64,000 nt of DNA, from NCBI GenBank assembly GCA_022453515.1, contig JAJNNY010000090.1:53705-117704 (forward strand). The letters are read 5' to 3'. Below, piece after piece: positions 1 through 11,880 of this stretch. A program made the translations under genes and the position numbers. Under the pieces are notes generated by a model. The model did not search any database, was not told the origin of the DNA, and saw only the letters and a program-made list of their open reading frames with translations. Numbering within the stretch: position 1 is the first letter of the stretch; each line of letters begins with the position of its first letter. Source of the DNA: Astrocystis sublimbata (taxonomy: Eukaryota; Ascomycota; Sordariomycetes; Xylariales; Xylariaceae).

Positions 1-369
1 AGGGCGGCTGACTCCCGATCTATAGTTGTCGATCTCCAGGTAGTCGAACAGATCAGACGGTATCTCGAGTCCCTTTTCCACTGCGAGCGCTGCCGATGAC
101 GGTGCCCCTTCGCTACTATTAGTGTTAACAACCGTCGTATTTTGGGATGCTAAGGAGCAGAGGTATTTCTCGACGTCGGGTAGTTGTTCCAGCTTCCCCT
201 GGTTCTCCACGACCCACGGGTGTCGCGCATCGAGGATGACCTGCGGCACGCGCGACTGCCGTAATGGATTTTCGAGAAAAGCCTGGGCTCGTTCTTTCCA
301 CTCCCATAGTGCCGTTCGCCATGCCCAGGAGAATGCAGGGAAAAGCATCAAGAGAATAATTGGCTTCAT
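1..369 (-). CDS. 5' part of a secreted protein gene, runs off the left edge
   Basis: An open frame starts at the ATG complementary to 367-369 and stays open for 123 codons to base 1, so the gene is cut by the window edge. The first ~17 residues (MKPIILLMLFPAFSWAW) look like a signal peptide: one Lys, a hydrophobic core, then small residues. The following ~100 residues are charged and hydrophilic, with an Asn/Ser/Thr-rich patch around residues 70-90 that could carry N-glycans. I do not recognise the family and no catalytic motif is visible in this fragment. An intron inside the visible part cannot be excluded. The secreted-protein call rests only on the leader. Confidence 0.5.
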   Translation of the reverse strand, partial: MKPIILLMLFPAFSWAWRTALWEWKERAQAFLENPLRQSRVPQVILDARHPWVVENQGKLEQLPDVEKYLCSLASQNTTVVNTNSSEGAPSSAALAVEKGLEIPSDLFDYLEIDNYRSGVSRP

Positions 370-392
370 TGCGACGATCTCTGGGACGGGAC

Positions 393-540
393 GTTCAGGT
401 AATTATTTATTTATAGTGGGTGACTAGAGGAGATACTCGAAGCCAGTTAATATGGGATGCGAAGTTCAGGTGATTACTTATTTATAGTGGGTGAGTAGAG
501 GGGCTTGATGAAGCAAGAAGATTACAGCTAATATGGGATG
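393..540. repeat. Imperfect direct duplication, two copies of ~70 bp
   Basis: Copy 1 (393-459) and copy 2 (464-540) both start GTTCAGGT, share TTATTTATAGTGGGTGA shortly after, and end AATATGGGATG. Copy 2 has a few substitutions and a small internal insertion. They sit directly upstream of the secreted-protein gene at 1-369, so they lie in its promoter or 5' UTR. Confidence 0.75.
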
Positions 541-1367
541 GTCATGGTATTAAACCACATAGGCTGCTGATTACCTGCCACGTTTGCAAGAGTAAGTGCA
601 TACGTGTTGTTTAAGGCACATGTGTCAAAAGTCCAAGTGCACCCAGCTGATTGATCTGGCCTTAGGTGTTGTGCCTGGAATCGTACTGTCTCTAAGTACC
701 AGGTGGCCGCATCCTATATGTCTGTCTCTCCGAACCTAAAACTAAGTACCTAGCAAATGCTTGTTTTATACCGGCGGTAGGGCTTTAAAGGACCGAGCCC
801 TTTTATATGATATGAAAACTAAATGCAAGTGCCCTTTAAAACAGCTCACTATATGTATCTATCTACTGCAATGGGGCTGTAGGGGTACGGATCTGACGAA
901 GGGGTAGTTGATCAAGGGCATAGGTGGGCTATTGTACTATTTATTGTTGATTTTTCGAGTGCGATGGTTTTTTTCTATTTTTCCTACTTTTTATTATGTA
1001 CCTTCGGAGCTGAGTACTTGCGTTGCTTTTGAATTGATCAATCTATTCCCCTTTTATTATATTTAATTCGTACGTGACCGTAGTAGGGTTGTAGTGTTTT
1101 GGACTACCTCCCGAAGCCTCTATACCCCTCCGGTGCTGCTTCACTACTAAGGCAATTCACGTCCTATTTATTACCTAATGATACAGAACTTGTTTATAAA
1201 CAGTCTATACATCAAGCAGATAATTGACCCAGGGCATGTGTAAGAAGACGATATTGCAACTATTATTCATACTACGTCATGCTTTAGGCCCTAACATCAT
1301 CTAGAGTCAGTCGCCTCAAACTCATAATACCTTATGCAAGCACAAGGTAGAGAACTAATCTTCAATC
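541..1367. other. Intergenic, no gene seen
   Basis: Moderately AT-rich spacer with T-rich runs around 940-1080. It lies downstream of the RXT3 gene and upstream of the secreted-protein gene. No open frame with coding character and no RNA gene signature were seen. Confidence 0.6.
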
Positions 1368-4300
1368 TCATTCTCGTGCTTCCTCTGATGTTCTTTGCTC
1401 CTTCTGTTCCCGCTCTTCCTTCTCCTTCTCCATCTTCTGATCCAGTGCCAGCGGCTTCTCGCCATTACCAGAAGTCCTGTCTTCATCCTTCAGGGTGTCA
1501 CTCGATTGCTGCTGTTGTTGGTCCTCCACATTGTCCTGGTCCTGATCTCGTTCGCCATTGGCATTCTCAGCGCCCTCCACATCCTCAATCTCAGCCTCTT
1601 CCATAGTAACATCGGCATCCACCTCCTCTTCGGGAGCCTTGTCAGCCTCAGGAATTGGCACTGCGTCTCCCTCTCCCCGAGTAGGATCAGAGCCATTCCC
1701 ATTCCCATTTGCGAGTTTCTTCTCCCCGTTCGTCTCCCCAGGCTCCTCCCCCTTCTCCTTTTCCTCTTTCACTCGTGGCTGTGACTGTGGTTGTGGCGTA
1801 TTCATTCCACCTCCACCTCCACCTTCCGCTTCTTCTGGAAGTATCTCAACAACAGCTTTATTCTTATTCATTGCTTCCATCTCCATTATCTTGTCAATCT
1901 TCACAGTGACAAATCGTCGCCTCAGCAATTCATTCTGGTGCTTGTTGATCCGCTGCCTTCTCTCCTTTCCCCTCAGCCGGCCCGGGGCCTTGGCAGCATC
2001 GACCCAGCGCAAGCCCAATATCATGAAGCTCAGCCCTTCATGCACCGATGTGCGCCCATTGTAGGTCCCGCCGAACTCACGGCTGCGCATCCCGTAGCGC
2101 GTCGTGCTGGAATACTTCTCGAGCGGTGGAAGGATGAGCAGCGTCACGTGCATGTCGAGTCCCTCGCGTACTTGCACTGGGCCCGACACCGGGGGTGAGT
2201 CGAGGACATCGCGGTGCTGCTCCACAGGCTGGATACGCTGCTTAGATTTGGTCGTTGTTGGCTTCGAAAGGTCCAGGAGGTCCGGATCGACGTCGCTTGC
2301 CCACTCTCCGCGGATCCAGCCAGCATGGATGCAGGCGGCCACCACGTCGGAATCGTCCGTGTAGACATCTGTGCCCCACACGGCGCAGCGGCCTGTGATC
2401 TCTTCGCGGGCGGATGCCTCCAGGTGATTGCGAGATACCTTGACGGTGACTGTTGAGTTTTCTTGATCTTTGATCATGTCCAAGGGTAAGGGTTGGGGTG
2501 TAGTGGCGTAGCCAAACCGGCTGTTGGACCTTTCCAGCTTGGGCGGCTTGATCATGACCTTGTACTGGACATCGCCTAGATGTTTCCGCGGCCGATCAGC
2601 CACACTGTCTAGGACTCTTTGTGATGAGACGATAAGTTTTGGCTTCGGAATGATGGTGGGCACGGAGGTAGACGCTTTATTCGGGGTCGATCGTGGCGGT
2701 TGATGGTGGTGGTGGTGGTGGTGTTGTGTTAGAGCATCCCTGCCTGTAGGTGACGGTATTGGCGTCGTTGACTTGATATTCTTCAGCTGGCTGACCATGC
2801 CTTGTTGTAGGGGCGAGGCAGGCCTATCAGGTCCGGGATGGCGGTGCGGGTGTGGATGATGATGACTAGAAGTGACGAGGTCAGTAACGGAACATGGTGG
2901 TACGGTCTTATAGGAAAATGATGGGACGTACTGGTGATGGTGGTGGTGAGGGTGCGTCTTGGCACGTTTGGTCCTGCCAGCCGGTGTCGCACGGCCATTG
3001 CCCCCGTCGTCGTCACCTTTGATATCTTCATCCTTGGGCTTCCCGCGCTTTCTTCGCGTCTTGACGGGCGCCTCGCTTGGCGGTTCCTGAAAGGCAGGCT
3101 CCATCTCGTCGCGCCGGAGATTCGGATTCGAGAAGGGGATCTGCGCACCCGACGGTCCGGGGCTGGAGACGCCGATACCGCGCACACCGCTTCCTATGCC
3201 GGAGAACATGCGGCCAAACTCACTCTTGATCCCCGGTTCACCCGCCGGACCGTGCGACATAGGCTGGGCACCTTGGACCGCCTGAGGTAAGGGTGACGTC
3301 CGACCCTTGCGGTTGATCTCTTGTACCCCTAGCAATCCTCCCTGCGGTCTTGCATGATGGGGACCGTCTTCAATAGGCCGTGGCCGCCCGGCTTCGAAGG
3401 GTGGTGCGCCGTGGCCTCCATTGTACGCGACAGACGGCGGAGGCGGTCCTTCCTCGCCAGGTCTCCCTCCCAGCAGTACCGCGCGGTGCTGGTGCTGTGG
3501 CTGGTGCTGATGCGGGTGCTGATGCTGATGTGGATGCTGTTGCTGAGGGTGCATGGGTGCAAACCGAAGCCGATCAGGCGACTCGAAAGGATGACTGGAT
3601 GGAGGCCCGGGCTGGCCTGGAGGATTCCCGTGGTGCATTGGCTGGCTAACAGGTGGTTGGTGCGCGTAGGCGGGATGAGCGCCGTACGGGGCTCCGGTCG
3701 TTGGAGGGTACTCGCCGGGGCGCTGTGCGGCATAAGGCGGGCCGTACGCATCTCTCGGGGGCTGGTCATAGCCAGGCCGATGCTGTGGCGGCGGCGGCGG
3801 CTGCTGTTGATGGTGATGGTGTTGCCAGGCGTGTGGGTCACGGGGATCGCGGGGATCGCGAGGGTCTGGTCGGCCATGAGCATACTGTGGGAGTGGTTGA
3901 CGCGGCGCGGGTGGGGGTCCTTGGTCCGCCGGATGTTGACCTGGTGGACGTGAGGGATCCGACGACGTGCGCTCTCTATGTGCCCGCTGCAGCTCGATTT
4001 CGCGCTCCCTTTCTCTGTCCCGCTCGCGATCGCGTTCCATGCGCTCCCTTTCTGATAAGTACGGCCTTTGCTCCTCAAAATGCAAGGGTTCCCGGTCCCG
4101 TGGGTCGCGGTTGCGTTCGCGCTCTTGGCGGTCTCGCAACGCGGCTGCGTCTCGACTCAAGCTGGCCCTATATTCTCTATCATCTCGCTCCAGCATTCGC
4201 TCCCTCTCCGCCTCGGCTCGCCAGCGCTCCTCGGCCAGACGATGATGCTCTTGCTGTTGTTGTTCGTGGTAAGTCCTGGGACGAGGCGGACCTCGTTCAG

Positions 4301-5345
4301 GGTTGTACTCGACAACACGTCCTTCTTCGCGCGGCGCATAGCCGTGATCACCGTGTGGGGGCGGCGGACCGCGGCCTCCCATCTCACCGGGCCTCGGGGG
4401 CACACCATGGTACAAGTGAGATTGAGGAGGCACGCTCGAAGTGGCTATGCGAGCAGCGGAATCCCTTCTGCCATCGTCAGCGGATGCCATGGGCGGCGGC
4501 GGCGCCTGCGGGTAGGCCTGAGGGGTGCTGAACCTGGGCATTTCCGGGGTACCGTAGACACTGCCGCGCGGCGGAGACCCAGCGGTACTCCCCCTATGGT
4601 CTCGCGCGTCGAAGTGCGGGCGGCCCGAGTCGGGTGTAGGGGTATGGGGCGGACGAGGGGCATATGGACCATACTCGGCGGTGTTCTGCATGCGCGGCGA
4701 TGGTCCGGCCACAGCCGATGGGGCAGCGGGGGTTGGATAAGGGGCTCCATGACCTGGCGTAGGCTCGCGAGGTGCTGGAGCGTCGCCCAGCATAGCCGAG
4801 ATAGGCATACTCCTTCCTGCGGGCGGCACTCGAGCCAACGAGTTGAGTGCAGGCAGCTCTCGTCCGGACGCGAAGGCACTAGAATGGCCGCCGAGCCCTA
4901 ATGGAGTGCGAGGAGCTGGTGGCGCGCCGAAGGGTGCCGCCTGGTGCGGCGGAGGAGGAGGCTGCTGCTGAGACGGGTGCTGAGGATGTTGCTGGGGTGG
5001 CGAGGGCGGTGGTGGCATGGCGGCGCGGTGGATGGGACCATTCGCGGCGGCGGACGAACCCTGGTGGTGCGGATGTGATGTGGGCTCCGGGCCGTAAGGA
5101 GGTGGCCTGGACGGCGCGGCATGGGAAGGGTAGAAGGGGCTCGATTCGGAAGGTCTCCGGCGATGGAGCTGTTGATCGGCGTAAGAGGAGCCGGGGCTGG
5201 TGACAGCGGCCACAGGGCGCTGGGGGTAAGGCGACGACGAGGGGGCTGTGTTCGATGTCGGGGGCCCGGGCGCCGGCGCAAAGGGTGGGCGCGTAAAGGA
5301 GGGAGAGGCGGCACTGCTGCGTGAGAAGGGATTCCTCGAGTCCAT
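1368..5345 (-). CDS. RXT3: RXT3-family histone deacetylase complex subunit
   Basis: Large protein with a long low-complexity N-terminal two thirds (Pro, Gln and His tracts, then a charged Arg/Glu segment) and a conserved C-terminal Rxt3 domain at roughly residues 940-1120. Its landmarks are GRCAVWGTDVYTDDSDVVAA, CIHAGWIRGEW, LDMHVTLLILPPLEKY and REFGGTYNGRTSVHEGLSF. In yeast Rxt3 belongs to the large Rpd3 histone deacetylase complex in the nucleus. The C-terminal tail is acidic and Lys/Glu rich. The ATG at 5345 is the first in frame. A segment at 2866-2931 has all the signals of a 66-bp intron and is divisible by three, so the unspliced frame (1325 aa) also stays open; spliced, the product is 1303 aa. 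It is longer than yeast Rxt3, as is usual for filamentous fungi. Confidence 0.85.
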   Translation of the reverse strand: MDSRNPFSRSSAASPSFTRPPFAPAPGPPTSNTAPSSSPYPQRPVAAVTSPGSSYADQQLHRRRPSESSPFYPSHAAPSRPPPYGPEPTSHPHHQGSSAAANGPIHRAAMPPPPSPPQQHPQHPSQQQPPPPPHQAAPFGAPPAPRTPLGLGGHSSAFASGRELPALNSLARVPPAGRSMPISAMLGDAPAPREPTPGHGAPYPTPAAPSAVAGPSPRMQNTAEYGPYAPRPPHTPTPDSGRPHFDARDHRGSTAGSPPRGSVYGTPEMPRFSTPQAYPQAPPPPMASADDGRRDSAARIATSSVPPQSHLYHGVPPRPGEMGGRGPPPPHGDHGYAPREEGRVVEYNPERGPPRPRTYHEQQQQEHHRLAEERWRAEAERERMLERDDREYRASLSRDAAALRDRQERERNRDPRDREPLHFEEQRPYLSERERMERDRERDREREREIELQRAHRERTSSDPSRPPGQHPADQGPPPAPRQPLPQYAHGRPDPRDPRDPRDPHAWQHHHHQQQPPPPPQHRPGYDQPPRDAYGPPYAAQRPGEYPPTTGAPYGAHPAYAHQPPVSQPMHHGNPPGQPGPPSSHPFESPDRLRFAPMHPQQQHPHQHQHPHQHQPQHQHRAVLLGGRPGEEGPPPPSVAYNGGHGAPPFEAGRPRPIEDGPHHARPQGGLLGVQEINRKGRTSPLPQAVQGAQPMSHGPAGEPGIKSEFGRMFSGIGSGVRGIGVSSPGPSGAQIPFSNPNLRRDEMEPAFQEPPSEAPVKTRRKRGKPKDEDIKGDDDGGNGRATPAGRTKRAKTHPHHHHHQYVPSFSYKTVPPCSVTDLVTSSHHHPHPHRHPGPDRPASPLQQGMVSQLKNIKSTTPIPSPTGRDALTQHHHHHHHQPPRSTPNKASTSVPTIIPKPKLIVSSQRVLDSVADRPRKHLGDVQYKVMIKPPKLERSNSRFGYATTPQPLPLDMIKDQENSTVTVKVSRNHLEASAREEITGRCAVWGTDVYTDDSDVVAACIHAGWIRGEWASDVDPDLLDLSKPTTTKSKQRIQPVEQHRDVLDSPPVSGPVQVREGLDMHVTLLILPPLEKYSSTTRYGMRSREFGGTYNGRTSVHEGLSFMILGLRWVDAAKAPGRLRGKERRQRINKHQNELLRRRFVTVKIDKIMEMEAMNKNKAVVEILPEEAEGGGGGGMNTPQPQSQPRVKEEKEKGEEPGETNGEKKLANGNGNGSDPTRGEGDAVPIPEADKAPEEEVDADVTMEEAEIEDVEGAENANGERDQDQDNVEDQQQQQSSDTLKDEDRTSGNGEKPLALDQKMEKEKEEREQKEQRTSEEARE
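2866..2931 (-). other. Probable 66-bp in-frame intron of the RXT3 gene
   Basis: On the minus strand the segment opens with GTACGT, has a TTACTGACC branch-like site about 20 nt before the end, and closes with CTTCTAG. Its length is a multiple of three and it carries no stop, so ORF-based models will retain it. It falls in a His-rich linker outside the conserved domain. Confidence 0.65.
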
Positions 5346-8300
5346 GGTTGCCGATGTTGTGCTGTGCCTTGCTCTTCGTAGTCGTCTTCAATCCTCCAGA
5401 TCTACTGTCACGAAACCGCGCCTTCGACGACACGCAGTGTTCAAACAGGCAGTCGAAGGAGAGAGGAGAGAAGGCCGTCCGTCTCGTGTGGCTTCAAGGC
5501 CGCGGTCGACGTCAAAGTGTGCGTAGCAAGACGCGAAATGTGGTTGAGGGATGGGTCGTCGGGAAGGTCGAGGATGGAAATTGACGTGGTAAATGGCGTC
5601 GGATTGCGCTAGCGGACGGACTCGTTGTCGAGAACGGATGGTGATTCGTGACACAGGTCTCAATACAGCAGCTGGCTGGGACAAGACATGCCGTCGGCAG
5701 CAGAGACGGCCACGCGACCGGGGACTTGTGGGTGGATGGTGGACTGTCGATGGTGTCGGGGCGACTCGACAATCAATCTCAGAGCTGAGCTGAGGGAGTT
5801 TGGGCAAAGCAAAATGATGGTGATGGTGTAATGTCGGACTGGGGACGGCAAAAGGCGGAAATGTATTAGCTAGCTGTACATAGTAGGTTGGGGTGGGCGG
5901 TGGGGCGGTGGTAGCGTGTCTAAGACTCTAAGTATTATGCACACACTAACCCGGCCTTAGTCGTGTTCACATAATAAGTTGTGAGCGGCATCGAGGGCAT
6001 GGTGATGCGTGAGTGGTCGAGTGGCAGATGGGATGGAGACGAGCCGGGAAACGAGTGGGCGGGATGGGCGAGGATGGGGATCGTCGGTTCATGTTTTGGG
6101 GGGCAAGCCGCGACCGACATACCTCTGTACATCTGTAAGTACCAGGTGCTATACATGGATCACGACATGGGGTCTGGACAGGGACCGGGGTCCCACCTGC
6201 TGGAAATAGTATCTGCTCGGAACCTGGAGGGTACAGTGACGGGAGTGACAACAAGGCAAGAAGTCAGGTATCGCGGATTGGCTGGAGCAGGAGACTGGGC
6301 AGCAGGCGGGAGATCAAGTGACATAGGGCTCACGGTAGGGCACTGTCGCACGGCACTGTACGCCGTGCCTGCCCAGCAGCAGCAGCAGCAACAACGCTAC
6401 TGCAGCTGAGGAGGTTAAGGTAATGACCTAGGTACATGTAGGTAGCGATATGGTAGATTTGGTCGTTGCGCGCCGCAGGGACTAACCATGATCCTACCGT
6501 ACCTTCCCAGTCGCATCCAAAGTGTGTTTCGTCCATGCGCCTGCCGCACAGCTACTCGTACAGGAAATCCAGCCAAGAAAATATACACCGATACTCGATA
6601 CAATACAATATGCTCCAAAAACATATCAGATACGTACTTAGGTATGGAGAGATATGTGAGAGAATTGGGGTTGTTGGTACCTTTCTGTGTCTGTGGCCAG
6701 GTCACAACGGAGCGCAATATCTCGAAGCACTAATCTAGTCAGGTACGTCACGATGTATACTACAGAGCGGTGGCAGCGGTTTCACAACCTCACAAGGTAT
6801 CTACATATGATATGTACTTAGATGCGATTTTGCTTCTTTCCATCATTGCCAGCTGCAACTTCCATGGCTCCGGCTTCAGCTTCAGCTTCCACTGCCATCA
6901 TCTGCGCCGTGCTTGCTTCCTTAGGTACACATAGACCCAGTAGCGCCGTCACCCCTGCTGCGCTGTCATTGTGCTGCCGTCCTTGCCCCGAACAGCAAAA
7001 AAACTTTCTATCATGGATGATATCAATCGTATCAGCAGCGCTAGTCCCGAAGCGGCGTGAGAGCTCGATAGCTTCCCTGCTTAATCCCTGCGCATCCCTG
7101 TCGGCATCCCTGCATCGCGCCCCTAGCTAAGACACGGGAAGGTTAGATGCTGGCGCTAGCGATCCGCCCAGGCCCCCCCCGCAGCGACCTTCCTACCTCA
7201 AGGTCGGCGGAGGGCAAGCGATGCCTGCGGACCTGCGGTGATCCTTGTTTGTTGGCGTGCCTTCCGAGCTTCTTACGCCTTCTTGCTTACGTTGGGTGCA
7301 TTGGAAGGTGTCGCCTTTGGGAGGTGCCTGCTTCTGTGCGACGACTACCGACTATGCGATGAATGCCCTGTATCACCACACCTTATGCACACCAAAACAC
7401 ATCCATGATGACACGCAACGGGCAGTAGCGCCCACCGTGCCGGCGCTGGAGTCCATCGCTCCATCTTTGTCCCGCCCATCTTCCTCGTCTTGACTTCACA
7501 CGCACATATTGTTGATTATCGACACCCCGAGTCGGTAATTGGCAACACCAAAACTCGCCACCCAAGTTGCGGTGAGTCGGTGCCACAATGCACCAATGTC
7601 GGTAGCTGAACTGGACATCTAACACATGTATACCTGATGATGAGATAGATACGAAATAAGAAGACCGCATGCGAGCTTGGAAGCTTTGACTTGCTTGACT
7701 TCTGCACAAGGGACCAACCTTATCAGTTCGAGGATTCATTTATATTGATCGGTATCCGACCTAGCATCATCGCCCTCTATTCAAACATCAATCATCATGA
7801 CGACCGATCGTGTTACTCTACCGCGTTCAGGGCTGCATGTCTGTACCACGGAAATCGTGGCTCAGGTTGACTGGCAGGCTGTGCCGATGTGATACTACGC
7901 TGGATCCCATGACCCGCGTAATGTCTCGCTGTGCGAGGTGATGCCATTTCGGAAACTTCTGTCCTCCAACCAAATTTGTCCCGTCTCTCGGTCCTGAGAT
8001 TTCATCAAATCTCACTTTCACAACCGAGGAAAGTGGTCACATTCTTAGTCATCAACCCACAGCCACCAACACATACACCCTGTCCCTCATCACAAGCTTT
8101 CTCTATATGCGTTTGGTTGCGCAGGTCATTATCTCTTGGCGACAGGAAACTCTGCAGTGATATTCGATTCCGACTGGAGGATCGTCGGGGCTGGATCACG
8201 GCTACGATGCAAGGTAGCTCCCGGCACTTATACGCCCTACATCCAGCCCATGCCTTTGCCTTATCCCAGCGGAATCATCAGCTATTATACGAGACCCAAG

Positions 8301-9414
8301 CCTATCTGAACACCTGATCTGTGACACAGACATTCAATGATACGAATTCTGCCTAAGTAATGACTCCCTGCAAGAAGAGGAAACACAGCACACATCTGAC
8401 TTCGCCTCGGTTGGGCTAGTTGCTCGGAATCAATCACAGGCAAAATATAAGGCAGGCCGCAGAATTGTCGAGTAATGCAAGTCAACAACAGGGGCAATAA
8501 TCACAACAGGCGAAAGAGCAGTGTTGGAATGCTACCTGCCTTACTACTTGCATACTCTAAACATTGGCTTGGTACGGTCGAGTTGCATCACCGTTGTCGT
8601 GTCACTCACATCACAGACCGTGTCACCCCCAGAGCGTTCTGTCACGTGTCCATCAACCATGGCGAGATGTTCGTTTACTAATGTTGCATCAGCTGGAGTG
8701 ATTTTGACCCCAGGGGTTACTTGTGCTCGGATAGACCATACCATGGATCGCGACAACAGAACCAAGCAGACTTTTCATGGTTGTGGGAAATTGGTTTAAA
8801 AGGTTAGTATACGAAAATTACCAGTATGATTCATTGATTATATCCACGGCAGTATGCGAGAGTTTCTGATCCGGGGGGCGACTCTGCATATTCCACAAAC
8901 GCCAGATGCAAGCATGGGTATCCCATACAGCATGTTATGTCGGTGGCTTCATATAATGATTTGGTACGCCTTGATATACACACTCTGAACGAGGTGATTG
9001 ATCATATATGCATTGTCGGCTCAGAGAACATATCGCACGGAGAGAAAAAGAGCATCGGGGATGGTCAGCAAACTCGAGGCTCGGATCAAACAAATCGTAT
9101 CCAGGAACTTGATCGTTCGATTATAAGCTTTCTTGCGCCTAATATTAACAACTCAAGCACTATGTCGGCGTCTAGACCCTCAACACTATGCAAGCTGACA
9201 AAAGCAAACAGAAAGGGCGCATGCTACCTTACGTACTCAACCCTACTACTACCTCCACGGTATCGTCGTCAAACATTATACATTTGTATCGACGAATGGG
9301 GTTCCCCCCATTCCCATCCCCCATGTCAATATACTAGTGTGTCCCAGGGGTATCAACTATTCATGCACCCTTGACGCACAGGGATCCAGCTTTCCGTCCA
9401 CGGTTCTGCCACGG

Positions 9415-9438
9415 GCAAGCAAGCAAGCAAGCAAGCAA
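9415..9438. repeat. (GCAA)6 microsatellite
   Basis: Six uninterrupted GCAA units in the gene-poor region. Confidence 0.9.
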
Positions 9439-10937
9439 CTCGCATGCGAACCCCTGCTCGGCTCGATGCCGATTGCCAACAACGCCAACGCATCCCATCC
9501 CATTGCCCATTCCCCATTCACTCCCCATTCCAGTCAGATATTACATGATGCAATGCGAGACTGGAACATGACCGACTGCCTTGCCCAGCTTCAACCAGGC
9601 CGGCCAGCCAGTCCTGAGACCAACTGACGTTGTCATCGGTGGGGGTACCGTGCCGCTCCCATCCCATGCCCATCGTGTCCCATCCACCAACCGGGAAAAT
9701 AACAGCAGCATTCCGGTGCTATAAACGGGCATGAGATCCAAACCCAAACTTTGAAACAGCAAACTACACAGTATCACCGGCCATGGCTGCATGTTCCCCG
9801 TGCTTTGCTTTGCTCCCCGCTTGGCTTTCCGACCCAAAATATGCCCTATATATGCATGTACATAATGCTGCACGTCCTGGATATAATGCGTCCAACTAGC
9901 ATCATCCAAGTGCGAGTATAGAGAGCGGTATAAATAGTCTTGCCATTACCCCTCGTTGCCCTCAATCTTATTTCTCGAAATGCACGACCATTCTCGCCGT
10001 TTGCCCTAACTCCTGCATGGCCATTGACCGACATTATAATTGTCTAAGTAGATTCCAGGAAGGTCGTGGGGGTGTCAATTCTCGGGATCTGGAAGATGGG
10101 GTTGTCTCCGCTTCTCGTGATCAAGTAAGATGGAAAATCAAGGTCATCCCGGTTCCTAAAATGCAGTCGTTCGAATGCGATGTTTATCTATCTATCTGAA
10201 GATGCCGTGCGCACACTTCACCAACCCTATAATACTCAACTCAACGCACCACTTATTATATCTAGAGATCAGGATGGGTCGATATAGTGCATGCATATTG
10301 CCAGACCTTCAGATCCTACATTTGATCTATAGAATTATAGAATCGACGGGCACAGATTAGCACGTTCATATTGGCAAGAAGATATAACAATACCAAACAT
10401 TTGAATATATGTCAGAAAATATATTGCTCGTAATACACATCCCGCGCCTTGCGTCCGTGGTCTAATCACTTACGTTTCTTCTTATCTATAGTCTACGCCC
10501 ACATGAGCCGCGCAGGAAAATCAACGCCATCACCCTGTTGATGATTCATCCAATGATCCAATCCCACGCGATTCTGTACTCATCGGCTCTAATTATCCCA
10601 AACATCACACCCGGACTCCATTTCATTCCATTCCATTCCTACTATCTTTTATGCATATTGTCCGTCCCCCATGTCCCCGATGCCAATGCACCTGTCCAGA
10701 TGAGATTTAATCTAAAATGCTGGTCCCCCTGGCCCCCATCGTGGGGAGAGAGGGGGCGAGGGAGGGGATGGTGGTCCGTCGTGCAACGGTAACACGACAG
10801 GCCCGGTTATCTCAACAGTGGCGACGGAAACTCCACCATGACGAGGGCGGACATGGAGAAGATTACCTGCCGTGTGCCGTGCGACGCAGATAGCGGCCCC
10901 GCCTGAAATTGCCGGGTTGGGAGGTGCATTGCAGATG

Positions 10938-11095
10938 TTTACTTATATACATATATACTCTCACACATACATACTTGCTTACTCACATATATACATATAC
11001 ACATACACATACACCTACATATTTTTACAATGCCCATTCACATGCATGCACACACATACGTACACATACATACAGATCTATATGTGTATGTAGCC
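10938..11095. repeat. TA/CA-rich simple-sequence tract
   Basis: Imperfect alternation of ATATAC, ACATAC and ACACAT units over about 150 bp, interrupted by a short unique stretch near 11022-11040. Confidence 0.8.
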
Positions 11096-11880
11096 TCCCG
11101 CCTCAATGGCTTGACGGTAATCAACAATATCATGAGATCAAGGTGAGATCGAGGCAATAACATGATTAGGCACGTTCACAGCACGTATGTCAGACGCCCA
11201 TAAATCAATATAGTTCGCACCTGGCCCCTATAATACTGTTTGATTACTTGACTACGAGCCTGCTTGAGTAGAGTCTTCTACTCCGCTTCAAAGTCACTTG
11301 ATACAACTGAACTTAGTGTTTCGATCGGGGTTTCTGAGTCGGTTGTAAATAATGCAAAGTACGTGATTAAACAGCGGCACTTGATAGGCTTCTTATGATT
11401 TTAGTAGGGCACTATTTTGTACTACGTAATTACTTATGGTAGCTAGGCGAACCTACTCATAATAAATTGTTATAGTATGTAAAGCAGAGCTGAACGATTG
11501 ATAATTCTCTATTATAGTGCCTTAAGTATTCAAAAAGTCATGGGCATTGTCCATCTTTATTCTCCATGCGGGACCAATCAACCAATTGGAACGATTCTTC
11601 CAAAACTTATCTCCCTAAAGAGGACAGTAGCGTGTGAGCGTGACTTTAGAATGTAATTGCAGGTCATTGCGTGGTTAATGCCATTGATAGATAGCCTATC
11701 GAAAGATGATGCTACACATGCTCACTGTGATATAATTGCAAATAGCTGGCTGGTTACGTGATGATTATCAAGTCATAATGAAGTTAGTAGCAAACTTCAC
11801 AGTTGGTACAGTCACTCCGTCTATTAGGCTTGAAATGTTGATAAGGTAATTAGACTGAAAAAAGGGGTACAGTGGGTACC

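Larger units (their letters stand above)
5346..11880. other. 6.5-kb gene-poor region
   Basis: I found no convincing coding region, splice chain or tRNA/5S signature on either strand. ORFs here are short, without recognisable domains, and overlap randomly. The first several hundred bases upstream of 5345 should hold the RXT3 promoter and 5' UTR. The rest contains microsatellites (9415-9438 and about 10938-11095), CCCAT-rich runs near 9480-9530, and an ACCTAGGT palindrome at 6426. Confidence 0.6.

Noticed and set aside
3354..4901. Long plus-strand open frames opposite the RXT3 gene
   Set aside because: They are antisense shadows caused by Pro/Gln/Arg-rich codon bias of the minus-strand gene; their products are low complexity with no domain.
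8937..9374. 145-codon plus-strand ORF in the gene-poor region
   Set aside because: Starts in unremarkable context, no domain, mixed composition, and no supporting splice structure; expected by chance in 6.5 kb.
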